Position numbers and translations under genes: made by a program. Below, piece after piece: positions 6,948 through 18,306 of a stretch of 64,000 bases of DNA (position 1 is the first letter of the stretch; the number at the start of each line of letters is the position of its first letter). Origin of the DNA: Denitratisoma sp. DHT3 (GTDB lineage Bacteria > Pseudomonadota > Gammaproteobacteria > Burkholderiales > Rhodocyclaceae); the NCBI RefSeq assembly GCF_007833355.1, contig NZ_CP020914.1, forward strand, positions 606,047 through 670,046. Direction: 5' to 3'. Under the pieces are notes generated by a model, which saw nothing but the letters and a program-made list of their open reading frames with translations, was not told where the DNA came from and searched no databases.

Positions 6948-9900
6948 GTGGCGCCCCTCGGCAACGAGGGGCGAGGATTGAAACAACGTCATGAGCGCCC
7001 TGATCCAGCCGCTGGGGAGTGGCGCCCCTCGGCAACGAGGGGCGAGGATTGAAACAGTGACTCCAAATAATGACGCCGGCAACGTATAGGGTGGCGCCCC
7101 TCGGCAACGAGGGGCGAGGATTGAAACCTGGATGGCAGGCATGAGCCGGTTGCGGATCTCGTGTGGCGCCCCTCGGCAACGAGGGGCGAGGATTGAAACC
7201 CCCGGTGTCTGCTCATAGCGCCAGATCAGCCAGCGTGGCGCCCCTCGGCAACGAGGGGCGAGGATTGAAACACCCCCGGTCAGCTCATGGGTGCGGGCGG
7301 CGAGGAGTGGCGCCCCTCGGCAACGAGGGGCGAGGATTGAAACAGAATGCTGGACTCGTCCAGGATCACACCGTCGAAGTGGCGCCCCTCGGCAACGAGG
7401 GGCGAGGATTGAAACGACCATTGCATGGTGGAAGGCGGGGCCCACCCGGGTGGCGCCCCTCGGCAACGAGGGGCGAGGATTGAAACTTCTGAGGTCTCTC
7501 GTCTGGAACGGTGCCACGCTCGTGGCGCCCCTCGGCAACGAGGGGCGAGGATTGAAACGCCAAGTACGGCGTGACCACCAAGCATCTCGAGGACGTGGCG
7601 CCCCTCGGCAACGAGGGGCGAGGATTGAAACTGCGACTGGCCAGTGCGGAGAGAGATGCTGGCTACGTGGCGCCCCTCGGCAACGAGGGGCGAGGATTGA
7701 AACGCCATGGCCGGCAGGCTGCAGGACTCCATCAGCTGTGGCGCCCCTCGGCAACGAGGGGCGAGGATTGAAACAACAATATTGCGTTCATGGTGCAACA
7801 GGCCATAGGTGGCGCCCCTCGGCAACGAGGGGCGAGGATTGAAACAGAATAAGCCGCGGGTAATAGCTGGCAACGTCGGGGTGGCGCCCCTCGGCAACGA
7901 GGGGCGAGGATTGAAACTCTCCAAGGTTGCCCGGCCCCGAAGGGCCAGGCGGTGTGGCGCCCCTCGGCAACGAGGGGCGAGGATTGAAACGTCAACACCC
8001 GACTTAAGGGCTTGTTTCGGCGTTGTGGCGCCCCTCGGCAACGAGGGGCGAGGATTGAAACAACGTGAATGCGGGAATCCCACGGCAAGCCGTCCGTGGC
8101 GCCCCTCGGCAACGAGGGGCGAGGATTGAAACCAATAGCATCTTTAGGGTTGCTGGGCTTGCAATCGTGGCGCCCCTCGGCAACGAGGGGCGAGGATTGA
8201 AACTTAACGCGGCCATCAAGGTCGCGGGCCGCCCGGGGGGGTGGCGCCCCTCGGCAACGAGGGGCGAGGATTGAAACACCGACGGGCCGAGCACTATATC
8301 ATCAAAAATATGTGGCGCCCCTCGGCAACGAGGGGCGAGGATTGAAACAAAATCCGACCGCTATTTTTACGATAGCGAAGCCGTGGCGCCCCTCGGCAAC
8401 GAGGGGCGAGGATTGAAACAAATCTAGACCTTTATGCTCTTGGTGTTGGTTATGGTGGCGCCCCTCGGCAACGAGGGGCGAGGATTGAAACCCGGATGTC
8501 CATGCTCATGCGGATGATCGGATTGGTGGCGCCCCTCGGCAACGAGGGGCGAGGATTGAAACCACTATCTCCGGTTCCGTCAAAAAGTGGTCGGGCTGTG
8601 GCGCCCCTCGGCAACGAGGGGCGAGGATTGAAACGGTCTCCATCTGCTTGACGGTGACCAGTGCCTGGTGGCGCCCCTCGGCAACGAGGGGCGAGGATTG
8701 AAACTGCCAGCTTGCGCTTGCTGCGTGGTGAGCTTCGTGTGGCGCCCCTCGGCAACGAGGGGCGAGGATTGAAACTTGCGCTTCGTGCCGGCATGAATGC
8801 GGCCATCCCACGTGGCGCCCCTCGGCAACGAGGGGCGAGGATTGAAACTCAACGATGATTCGGTCGTTTTGCCATTTCAATTGTGGCGCCCCTCGGCAAC
8901 GAGGGGCGAGGATTGAAACCTTGAAGTAGGCCCGGCCCCGAAGGGCCAGGCGGTTGTGGCGCCCCTCGGCAACGAGGGGCGAGGATTGAAACAACTCGGC
9001 GATCTGCAATAGTCGGATGCCCCAAAAGTGGCGCCCCTCGGCAACGAGGGGCGAGGATTGAAACCGGGAGCCGAAGCCCCCGGAGAATACCGCGTTAAAC
9101 GTGGCGCCCCTCGGCAACGAGGGGCGAGGATTGAAACTTCCTTCGGTAGTTTAATCTCAGCAACAGGAGGAGTGGCGCCCCTCGGCAACGAGGGGCGAGG
9201 ATTGAAACCCTCGGGAGCAGTCATTGCGGCGCAGATCGACGGCGTGGCGCCCCTCGGCAACGAGGGGCGAGGATTGAAACATTTCTGGTATGTCGATGGC
9301 GGCGCGGTACAGAAAGTGGCGCCCCTCGGCAACGAGGGGCGAGGATTGAAACAGGATAAAAACGCCATCCAGCGCGGGTATTTCGTGTGGCGCCCCTCGG
9401 CAACGAGGGGCGAGGATTGAAACCCCAAGGATAAAGCAGGGGCCGCCTTACTCACGAGTGGCGCCCCTCGGCAACGAGGGGCGAGGATTGAAACAGCAAG
9501 CTAGACCGCATTGAGGACAAGATCGATGGTGGCGCCCCTCGGCAACGAGGGGCGAGGATTGAAACTCCAGTATCGAAGGCGTGGTTACCGCTTGTCTCGG
9601 TGGCGCCCCTCGGCAACGAGGGGCGAGGATTGAAACATGACGGGTCGCCGGAAGTGCTGGCAATGTTCCCGGTGGCGCCCCTCGGCAACGAGGGGCGAGG
9701 ATTGAAACATACACAAATTTTCCTAGCGTTTCAGAGAGCCGCGTGGCGCCCCTCGGCAACGAGGGGCGAGGATTGAAACTTGTCGGGCGGCAATTTCGGC
9801 CGCTTCTGCATGCGTGGCGCCCCTCGGCAACGAGGGGCGAGGATTGAAACAAGGTGGCGGCGAGTAATCGTCAACCCGCTCCGGGTGGCGCCCCTCGGCA

Positions 9901-10426
9901 ACGAGGGGCGAGGATTGAAACGTCAACACCTATTGGCCGGTCGACGTGCCCCGCCAGGTGGCGCCCCTCGGCAACGAGGGGCGAGGATTGAAACAAAATA
10001 GGGGATTCCTTTTGTCGTGTTATACCAGAGTGGCGCCCCTCGGCAACGAGGGGCGAGGATTGAAACCCGCAACGCCAGAGTTATCACTATCAAGTGATTA
10101 CGTGGCGCCCCTCGGCAACGAGGGGCGAGGATTGAAACACGATCATCGTGCCGGGCTTGTTTCCTGCGCCGAGTGGCGCCCCTCGGCAACGAGGGGCGAG
10201 GATTGAAACCTCGCGGTCATTGGCGGAACGGTCGCAATCAAGCACGTGGCGCCCCTCGGCAACGAGGGGCGAGGATTGAAACTTGAGTACGGATTGCTTC
10301 GGCCCTTGCGCCTGGACGTGGCGCCCCTCGGCAACGAGGGGCGAGGATTGAAACTCCGGGAGCAGGGAGGCCGCGTCTGGGCGCAGAGGGTGGCGCCCCT
10401 CGGCAACGAGGGGCGAGGATTGAAAC
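6948..10426 (+). CRISPR. CRISPR array, 49 repeats of 37 bp, 48 spacers
   Basis: Repeats start at 6948, 7019, 7091, 7163 and so on to 10390, with a period of 70-73 bp. The 37-bp repeat begins GTGGCGCCCC and ends AGGATTGAAAC, and all 49 copies read the same by eye, including the leader-distal one. Each repeat holds a perfect 9-bp stem (CGCCCCTCG / CGAGGGGCG) closed by a GCAA tetraloop. Cutting at the stem base would leave an 11-nt handle AGGATTGAAAC, as known for subtype I-C processing by Cas5d. Spacers are 33-36 bp. Orientation is left to right, with the leader next to cas2. No effector genes are present in the window. Confidence 0.98.
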
Positions 10427-10516
10427 CCGAAGAGGGAATAGACGGCCAGCGCGGCGGCGACGTCGCACCACGTTGGCGCTCATTTCGACCACCAGGCTAC
10501 CGACTTTAAATGTCAT
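10427..10516 (-). other. Array-distal flank, possible phage tape-measure remnant
   Basis: After the last repeat there is no further repeat. On the minus strand an ATG at 10516 reads MTFKVGSLVVEMSANV, which resembles the N-terminus of some phage tail tape-measure proteins. Similarity stops after about 16-18 residues. The adjacent gene on the other side is a superinfection immunity-type protein, so a prophage scrap is plausible. This is a weak call based on a short pattern. Confidence 0.25.
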
Positions 10517-10549
10517 GGCTATGTCCTATTCTTGAAGCAGGAGGATGTG

Positions 10550-10735
10550 ATGTCACTGCTTTCGTTCCTGTTGCTGATCTACTTCCTGCCGACGCTGATG
10601 GCAGTCGTCCGGCGGCATGTAGCCACCGATGCGATCTTCATTACCAACCTGCTGCTGGGCTGGACAGTGTTCTTCTGGATCTGGATGTTGTTCGAGGGGC
10701 TGTTCGGGCACACCCGTCAGCGCCTGCCTTGCTGA
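10550..10735 (+). CDS. Superinfection immunity family membrane protein
   Basis: This 61-residue protein has two hydrophobic helices: LLSFLLLIYFLPTLMAVV (about residues 3-20) and TNLLLGWTVFFWIWMLFEGL (about residues 33-52). The YFLPT...R.H....IF..NLLLGWT pattern is that of the superinfection immunity (Imm-like) family, small inner-membrane proteins named after the phage T4 factor that blocks DNA entry. Most chromosomal members are uncharacterised. The ATG at 10550 follows AGGAGG at 10539-10544 with good spacing. It sits alone between the CRISPR array and leuA. Confidence 0.75.
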   Translation: MSLLSFLLLIYFLPTLMAVVRRHVATDAIFITNLLLGWTVFFWIWMLFEGLFGHTRQRLPC

Positions 10736-10845
10736 ATCCCTCAGTCTTCGCCACTTGGCTAGGCCCGCAGCACTGCTTGATTTACTCAGGTGTCTGAGAA
10801 AGTGAAAGAGAACGCCTACTTCCTTATCGAAGGAACGGACAGGAA

Positions 10846-12543
10846 TCAGGCGGCTTGGGATGCTTGCTGCGGCGGATGCATGGCCGCCAGGCGGTTGATG
10901 CCGCTGAACAGTGCCTTGAGGGAGGCCGTTACGATGTTGCCGTCGATGCCGGCGCCGAAGGCCTCGGCCTCCCCCTGCTCGTCGGCCAGCTCGATCAGGG
11001 CGTAGGCCCGGGCATTGCCGCCTTCGCCGCTGGGGCCCAGGGAGCGCTCTTCGAAGCTGCGGACCTGGGCGTGAATGCCGAGGGCGTTCAAGGCGTGGAT
11101 CGCCGCATCGATGGGGCCGTTGCCCGTGCCGGCGAGACTTCGGAGTCCGGCGGGCGTTTCGACCGTCAATCGGATGCCTTGGCTACCTTCATGATCGAAC
11201 AGCTGATGGCTGCCGAAACGGAACGGCCCGGCGGGTTCGAGGTAGTGCTCGGTAAAAAGCGCCCAGAGGGTTGCGGCATCCACTTCGCTGCCATGGCGGT
11301 CGCTATGGGCCTGGACGATGCGCGAAAAGTCCACCTGGAGACGGCGCGGCAGGCGGATGCCGAATTCGCTTTCCATGAGGTAGGCGACGCCGCCTTTGCC
11401 GGACTGGCTGTTGATGCGGATGATGGAGTCGTAGCTGCGGCCGAGGTCGGCCGGGTCGATGGGCAGGTAGGGCACCTCCCAGAGGGTGTCGGGTGCCTGG
11501 CGGGCGAAGCCTTTGTGGATGGCGTCCTGGTGGGAGCCGGAAAAGGCGGTGAACACCAGATCGCCGGCGTAGGGGTGGCGCGGCGGCACCGGCAACTGGG
11601 TGCACTGCTCGTAGCTGCGGGCGATGGCGTTGATGTCCGAGAAGTCGAGGCCGGGGGCGACGCCCTGGGTGTGGAGGTTCAGGGCGAGGGTGAGGAGGTC
11701 GACGTTGCCGGTGCGCTCGCCGTTGCCGAAGAGGCAGCCTTCCACCCGGTCGGCGCCGGCCATCAGGGCCAATTCGGCGGCGGCGACCGCAGTACCGCGA
11801 TCGTTGTGGGGATGGAGGCTGAGAATCACGCTGTCGCGGCGTTCGAGGTGTCGGTGCATCCATTCGATCTGGTCGGCATAGACGTTGGGTGTGGCGATCT
11901 CGACCGTGGTGGGCAGGTTGAGGATGATCTTCCGCTCGGGTCGGGCATCCCAGGCCGCCGAGACCGCATTGCAGATTTCGAGGGCGAAATCGAGTTCGGT
12001 GGCGGTGAAGGTTTCCGGGCTGTATTCGAGCACCCATTCCGTTTCCGGCTGTTCCTCGGCCAAGACCTTGATCAACTGCACGGCGGACACCGCCATGTGG
12101 ACGACCTCGGCGCGGCTCATGCCGAAGACGAATTCCCGGAAGGGGCGGGAGGTGGCGTTGTAGACGTGGACGATGGCCCGGCGGGCGCCGCGCAAGGATT
12201 CCATGGTGCGGCGGATCAGGGGTTCGCGGGCCTGGGTGAGCACCTCGATGGTGACGTCGGGCGGGATATGGTCATCCTCGATCAAGGTGCGCACGAAATC
12301 GAAATCCGTCTGGGAGGCGGAAGGGAAGGCCACTTCGATTTCCTTGAAGCCGATGTCGCAGAGCATGTGGAACATCTGCAACTTGCGGCGGCTGTCCATG
12401 GGTTCGAAGAGGGCCTGATTGCCGTCGCGCAGGTCGGTGCTCATCCAGACTGGGGCCTGGGTGATGGTGCGCTGGGGCCACTGCCTGTCCGGGAGGGCGA
12501 CGGGCGGGAAGGGGCGGTATTTGCCGGCGGGATCTTGCAACAT
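10846..12543 (-). CDS. leuA: 2-isopropylmalate synthase
   Basis: This 565-residue enzyme condenses acetyl-CoA with 2-oxoisovalerate, the first step of leucine synthesis. It is the long LeuA form starting with [19 protein letters not shown]. Visible motifs are [13 protein letters not shown] (metal-binding Asp), the HPHNDRGT and [18 protein letters not shown] segments, and a C-terminal leucine-sensing regulatory domain (about residues 430-560, [12 protein letters not shown]). It is divergent from an lrp-type gene, which suggests leucine-responsive control from the shared A+T-rich intergenic region. Confidence 0.96.
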   Translation of the reverse strand: MLQDPAGKYRPFPPVALPDRQWPQRTITQAPVWMSTDLRDGNQALFEPMDSRRKLQMFHMLCDIGFKEIEVAFPSASQTDFDFVRTLIEDDHIPPDVTIEVLTQAREPLIRRTMESLRGARRAIVHVYNATSRPFREFVFGMSRAEVVHMAVSAVQLIKVLAEEQPETEWVLEYSPETFTATELDFALEICNAVSAAWDARPERKIILNLPTTVEIATPNVYADQIEWMHRHLERRDSVILSLHPHNDRGTAVAAAELALMAGADRVEGCLFGNGERTGNVDLLTLALNLHTQGVAPGLDFSDINAIARSYEQCTQLPVPPRHPYAGDLVFTAFSGSHQDAIHKGFARQAPDTLWEVPYLPIDPADLGRSYDSIIRINSQSGKGGVAYLMESEFGIRLPRRLQVDFSRIVQAHSDRHGSEVDAATLWALFTEHYLEPAGPFRFGSHQLFDHEGSQGIRLTVETPAGLRSLAGTGNGPIDAAIHALNALGIHAQVRSFEERSLGPSGEGGNARAYALIELADEQGEAEAFGAGIDGNIVTASLKALFSGINRLAAMHPPQQASQAA

Positions 12544-12705
12544 GGTGGGGCTCCGGATAGGGATGCAGCGATGCTGCGACGGTGTTCATGCTATCCAGGG
12601 AGGCGGGAAATGTGCTTGCGAATATTGCTGGCTATTCGTCTTGTTTTGGAATTTAATAACTAAAAATAGTCGGATATTGAATTTTTATTTCGTAGTGGGG
12701 CTGGC
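12544..12705. promoter_or_regulatory. Divergent leuA / lrp promoter region
   Basis: The 162-bp gap between two divergent genes becomes strongly A+T-rich at about 12615-12695. Runs such as AATTTAATAACTAAAAATAG and TTGAATTTTTATTT are unlike the surrounding G+C-rich DNA. Lrp-family proteins prefer such bent A+T-rich DNA, so a role in autoregulation and leuA control is reasonable inference. No exact operator was identified. Confidence 0.5.
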
Positions 12706-13191
12706 ATGGAGAATATTCACGGACTGGATCGGTACGATAGGGCGATTCTGCGCATCCTCCAGGAGGATGGGCGGCTGACCAACCAGGAGCTGGCCGATCG
12801 CATCGGCCTCTCGCCTTCCCCTTGCCTGCGCCGGGTCCGGGCGCTGGAAGAGAGCGGATTGATCGTCGGCTATCGGGCGCTGCTGGACGCCAAGGCGCTG
12901 GGGTTGTCGCTGATGGCGCTGGTGCATATCGCCATGGACCGGCATACCCCGGAACGCTTCAGCAATTTCGAAACCCGGGTGGGCGAAATCCCCGAGGTGC
13001 TGGAGTGCCTGCTGATCACCGGGCAATCCGCCGATTACCAGTTGAAGGTGGCGGTGAAGGACATGGACGCCTATCAGGAGCTGCTGCTGAACCGGATCAC
13101 CCGCATCGAGGGCGTGACGGGCGTCCATTCCAGCTTCGTGCTGCGCCGGGTGATCGACAGGACGGCCTTGCCCGTCGCCGGCGAGCCGTGA
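12706..13191 (+). CDS. Lrp/AsnC family transcriptional regulator
   Basis: This 161-residue regulator has an N-terminal HTH (LDRYDRAILRILQEDGRLTNQELADRIGLSPSPCLRRVRALEESGLI, about residues 7-53). The C-terminal RAM domain (about residues 64-150) includes MALVHIAM, ITGQSADYQLKVAVKDMDAYQELL and HSSFVLRRV. Lrp-type proteins form octamers that sense amino acids. It is transcribed away from leuA. Its length and the RLTNQELADRIGLSPSPCLRR signature fit Lrp itself rather than short AsnC paralogues. Confidence 0.93.
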   Translation: MENIHGLDRYDRAILRILQEDGRLTNQELADRIGLSPSPCLRRVRALEESGLIVGYRALLDAKALGLSLMALVHIAMDRHTPERFSNFETRVGEIPEVLECLLITGQSADYQLKVAVKDMDAYQELLLNRITRIEGVTGVHSSFVLRRVIDRTALPVAGEP

Positions 13192-13197
13192 GGCCGG

Positions 13198-13770
13198 CTA
13201 TGGCGAGGGCAGCAGGTCTTCCGGCCGGTTGAGGTTGGCGAAAGCGGCTTCGTCGGCGAAGCGGGCTTCCGTCGCGCCGACGCGTTGCAGCCATTCGCGT
13301 ATCTTGCGTCCGCCTTCGGCCAGATAGACCTCCAGGTGTGGCAAGGCTTCGCGTCGGACCAGCATGAAGGTGGCGTGCTGACGCTGCGCCGTTGCGGCGT
13401 AGGCCACCGGCGCGACGGCGCGGTCCAGCGCGGCCCGCAGTTGCGTCACCAGATCGGTGGGAAAGGCCGGTACGTCGCAGGGCACCGCGACCAGTAATGG
13501 CGTGGCGCAGGCGTGAAGCCCGGCCTGCAGTCCGGCCAGGGGGCCGGCGTAGTCCGGCATCCGGTCGCCGATGACCGGGGCGCCCAGGGCCACGTAGTCC
13601 GCCTGGTGGCGGTTGGCGCTGATCAGCAGCGCGTCCACCTGGGGCCGCAGCCGCGCCAGCGCATTGGCCGCCAGGGGGCGGCCGTGCCAGTCCAGCAGCC
13701 CTTTGTCCCGACCGCCCATGCGGCGCCCCTCGCCGCCCGCCAGGACCAGGCCGGTGACTTGTTCCGTCAC
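13198..13770 (-). CDS. mobA: Molybdenum cofactor guanylyltransferase
   Basis: This 190-residue enzyme transfers GMP to molybdopterin to make the guanine dinucleotide form of the cofactor. The nucleotide-binding signature LVLAGGEGRRMGGRDKGLL is at about residues 8-26, followed by ISANR, PDYAGPLAGLQAGL and VAVPCDVPAFP, all family hallmarks. It lies 3 bases downstream of moaA on the same strand, so moaA and mobA form an operon. Confidence 0.95.
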   Translation of the reverse strand: MTEQVTGLVLAGGEGRRMGGRDKGLLDWHGRPLAANALARLRPQVDALLISANRHQADYVALGAPVIGDRMPDYAGPLAGLQAGLHACATPLLVAVPCDVPAFPTDLVTQLRAALDRAVAPVAYAATAQRQHATFMLVRREALPHLEVYLAEGGRKIREWLQRVGATEARFADEAAFANLNRPEDLLPSP

Positions 13771-13773
13771 CCC

Positions 13774-14793
13774 TCAGCCGCCGATGTAGGACATTTCGAT
13801 CTTGCGCCGAGCCGCGGTTTCCGCCGTGCGGATTTCCGAATAGCGGTCATCGCGCGTCCGCCAGATGGCGCCGATCCGGTCGCTGATCTCCTGGTCCGTG
13901 CTGCCGCCGCGGACCAGGGCGCGCAGGTCGTGGCCGTGGTCGGCGAACAGGCAGGTGTAGAGCTTGCCCTCGGTGGAGAGGCGGAGCCGGGTGCAGGTGG
14001 AGCAGAAGGCCCGGGTCACCGAGGAAATCACGCCGATCTCGCCCGCGCCGTCCTTGTAGCGCCAGCGCTGGGCGACTTCGCCGGAATAGTTGGGGTCGAT
14101 GGCCTCCAGCGGGAAAACGGCGTCGATGCGGCGGATCACGTCCCTGGAAGGCAGCACTTCGTCCATCTTCCAGTCGTTGCTGCTGCCCACGTCCATGAAC
14201 TCGATGAAGCGGACGATGTGGCCGCTGCCACGGAAATGCTCCGCCAGCGGGACGATGGCCTCGTCGTTGGTGCCCCGCTTGACCACCATGTTGATCTTGA
14301 CCGGCGCCAGGCCCACCTTGCCGGCGGCCTCGATGCCTTCCAGCACCTGGGCGACGGGGAAGTCGACGTCGTTCATGCGGCGGAAGGTGGCGTCGTCCAG
14401 CGCATCCAGGCTCACGGTGACCCGGTGCAGGCCGGCATCCTTGAGCGTCTGCGCCTTCTTGGCGAGGATCGAGCCGTTGGTGGTCAGGGTCAGTTCCAGG
14501 CCGGGGATCGCGGCCAGCATCTCGATCAGCTGTTCGACGCGGTGGCGCAGCAGCGGCTCGCCACCGGTGAGACGGACCTTGGTGACGCCCTGGGCGACGA
14601 ACAGCCGGGCGATGCGGGTGATCTCCTCGAAACTGAGCAATTCCTGGCGCGGCAGGAAGGGGTAGTCGCGGCCGAACACCGTCTTCGGCATGCAGTACAG
14701 GCAGCGGAAATTGCAGCGGTCGGTGACCGAAATCCGCAGATCCCGCAGCGGGCGGCCGCGAGTGTCGAGCAACTGGGCGGGCTGGGCGTTCAT
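13774..14793 (-). CDS. moaA: GTP 3',8-cyclase
   Basis: This 339-residue radical SAM enzyme catalyses the first step of molybdopterin synthesis. The N-terminal SAM cluster motif CNFRCLYC is at about residues 27-34, followed by [11 protein letters not shown] and TLTTNGS. The second [4Fe-4S] site is [19 protein letters not shown] near residue 260, and the essential C-terminal Gly-Gly is present (YIGG). Length is typical for the family. It precedes mobA and diverges from an SDR gene. Confidence 0.97.
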   Translation of the reverse strand: MNAQPAQLLDTRGRPLRDLRISVTDRCNFRCLYCMPKTVFGRDYPFLPRQELLSFEEITRIARLFVAQGVTKVRLTGGEPLLRHRVEQLIEMLAAIPGLELTLTTNGSILAKKAQTLKDAGLHRVTVSLDALDDATFRRMNDVDFPVAQVLEGIEAAGKVGLAPVKINMVVKRGTNDEAIVPLAEHFRGSGHIVRFIEFMDVGSSNDWKMDEVLPSRDVIRRIDAVFPLEAIDPNYSGEVAQRWRYKDGAGEIGVISSVTRAFCSTCTRLRLSTEGKLYTCLFADHGHDLRALVRGGSTDQEISDRIGAIWRTRDDRYSEIRTAETAARRKIEMSYIGG

Positions 14794-14907
14794 GGATTTC
14801 CAATTATATGTCTCCTGAACGGTGGAGCACTTTCTTTACAATGCACTCTTTTTTGATTCGCCATCCGCGCATCGGGCGGATGGGCGCAGGCATGGGGACG
14901 GCAGAAC

Positions 14908-15861
14908 ATGGCGAAATGGAACGAGAGCGACATTCCCGCGTTGGACGGTAAGCGCATCCTGGTGACGGGGGCGGCGAGCGGAATCGGCTTCGAGGCGGCC
15001 CGCGCCCTGGCCGAGCATGGCGCCGAGGTGTTGCTGGCGGACGTCAATCAAAAGGGCGGCGAGGCGGCCATGGAGCGCATCCGCGCCCGGCGGGCCGACG
15101 CCCGGGTGCGATTCCTGCCCCTGGATCTGAGCCGCCAGCAGGCGGTGAAGGACTTCGCCGCCGCGCTGGTGGCGGAGGGCAAACCGCTGGACGTCCTGAT
15201 CAACAATGCCGGCATCCAGCCCATCAGCGAGCGGCGCACGAGTCCCGACGGTTTCGAACTGACCTTCGCCATCGGCCATCTGGGGCACTACGTCCTCACC
15301 GGCATGCTGCTGCCGCTGTTGCAGGCAGCGCCCGCGCCGCGGGTGGTGACGGTGTCCAGCATGGTCCACGGCAAGGGGTATTTCGATTGGGACGATCTGC
15401 AGATCGAGCGCAACTACACCTCCCAGCGGCCCTATAACCAGACCAAACTGGCCAACCTGCTCTTCGCCCGTGAATTCCAGCGCCGCATCGACGCGGCCGG
15501 CGGCAGGATCAAGAGCATGGCCGTTCATCCCGGCGTGGCGCAGACGGCCATCGGCGCCAATCGCAAGAACCTGGGCAAGTTCCAGTTGGGCGATTACATG
15601 ATCACCGCCATCCTGTCGATGGTCATGCCCTTCCTCGGCCAGCCGGCCGCGGCCGGTGCCCTGCCGACCATGTACGCGGCCGCGTCGCCCGAGGCGACGG
15701 GCGGCGGCTTCTACGGGCCCGACGGCTTCGGCGAAATGAAGGGGGCGCCGAAGGCCGCCGTCGTCAAGCCCGCCGGCCAGGACATGGAGGCCGCCAAGCG
15801 CCTGTGGGAAGTGACGGAGCAGCTCACGGGCCTGCGCTACCCCGCCCTGGGCGCGGCCTGA
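14908..15861 (+). CDS. SDR family NAD(P)-dependent oxidoreductase
   Basis: This 317-residue short-chain dehydrogenase has the nucleotide-binding motif VTGAASGIGFEAARALAEHG (about residues 14-33), then LINNAGIQ, TVSSMVHG (Ser), and the catalytic Tyr and Lys in PYNQTKLANLLFAREFQ. The length and TKLANLLFAREF segment are those of the retinol dehydrogenase/WW-domain oxidoreductase-like branch. The substrate cannot be deduced. It is monocistronic by position, between moaA and uvrB. Confidence 0.92.
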   Translation: MAKWNESDIPALDGKRILVTGAASGIGFEAARALAEHGAEVLLADVNQKGGEAAMERIRARRADARVRFLPLDLSRQQAVKDFAAALVAEGKPLDVLINNAGIQPISERRTSPDGFELTFAIGHLGHYVLTGMLLPLLQAAPAPRVVTVSSMVHGKGYFDWDDLQIERNYTSQRPYNQTKLANLLFAREFQRRIDAAGGRIKSMAVHPGVAQTAIGANRKNLGKFQLGDYMITAILSMVMPFLGQPAAAGALPTMYAAASPEATGGGFYGPDGFGEMKGAPKAAVVKPAGQDMEAAKRLWEVTEQLTGLRYPALGAA

Positions 15862-15962
15862 TTGCCCTGGCATTTCCCAGCCCGGCCAGCGGGGTCTGAG
15901 CTGGCCTTGCCCCGGCCGGGCATGGTTGAATCCAGGTTTTCCTTCGACCCGGAGACGGCCCC

Positions 15963-18008
<2,046 letters not shown>

Positions 18009-18047
18009 GGCCAATTTCCTGGTGCGGGATGAATATCGCAGGAGGCG

Positions 18048-18070
18048 CCCTCTCCCCTCACGGGAGAGGG
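18048..18070 (+). terminator. REP-like hairpin after uvrB
   Basis: A perfect 9-bp stem, CCCTCTCCC (18048-18056) and GGGAGAGGG (18062-18070), with a 5-nt loop lies 40 bases after uvrB. It is followed by GGGGTGAGGG and a T-run at about 18089-18093. This C-T-rich palindrome followed by GGGGTGAGGG matches a widespread proteobacterial intergenic repeat type, so it may be a dispersed element acting as the terminator. Confidence 0.65.
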
Positions 18071-18306
18071 CCGGGGTGAGGGCGCGCGTTTTTCCTGATC
18101 TTGTGGCCTGCACACAGGCAGGCGGCCCTGTCGCCCTTTTTGGGCGGCCCCGTCCGCGACCCCCGACCCATTCCTGCTAAATTCGTGTCCCTTGGCCGAG
18201 GAACGGCGCGATCATGCCAGCGTTCCTTCATCGCGCCGCCAAGGGCGGCCCAATAACGAAAATTCACGAAAACTCCGCCGACGGAGCGGACGACAAGGAG
18301 AGAACA

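Noticed and set aside
7991..9957. Two spacers (7991-8024 and 9922-9957) that both begin GTCAACACC
   Set aside because: Only nine bases agree and the rest is unrelated, so chance is a sufficient explanation.
10427..10480. A possible degenerate 50th repeat after the last full repeat
   Set aside because: GTCGCACCACGTTGGCGCTC was compared with the repeat, but agreement is weak and the stem is lost.
6825..10516. Long open frames on both strands across the CRISPR array, with repeated peptides such as VAPLGNEGRGLK and VSILAPRCRGAP
   Set aside because: These are translations of the repeat unit. Their period follows the 70-73 bp repeat spacing, and there are no starts or family matches.
10855..12663. 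A 602-codon open frame antisense to leuA
   Set aside because: It is a shadow of leuA with Val/Gly/Asp-rich low-complexity sequence and no family signature.
15862..15962. A LexA box upstream of uvrB
   Set aside because: No CTGT-N8-ACAG or similar palindrome was seen in the upstream region.
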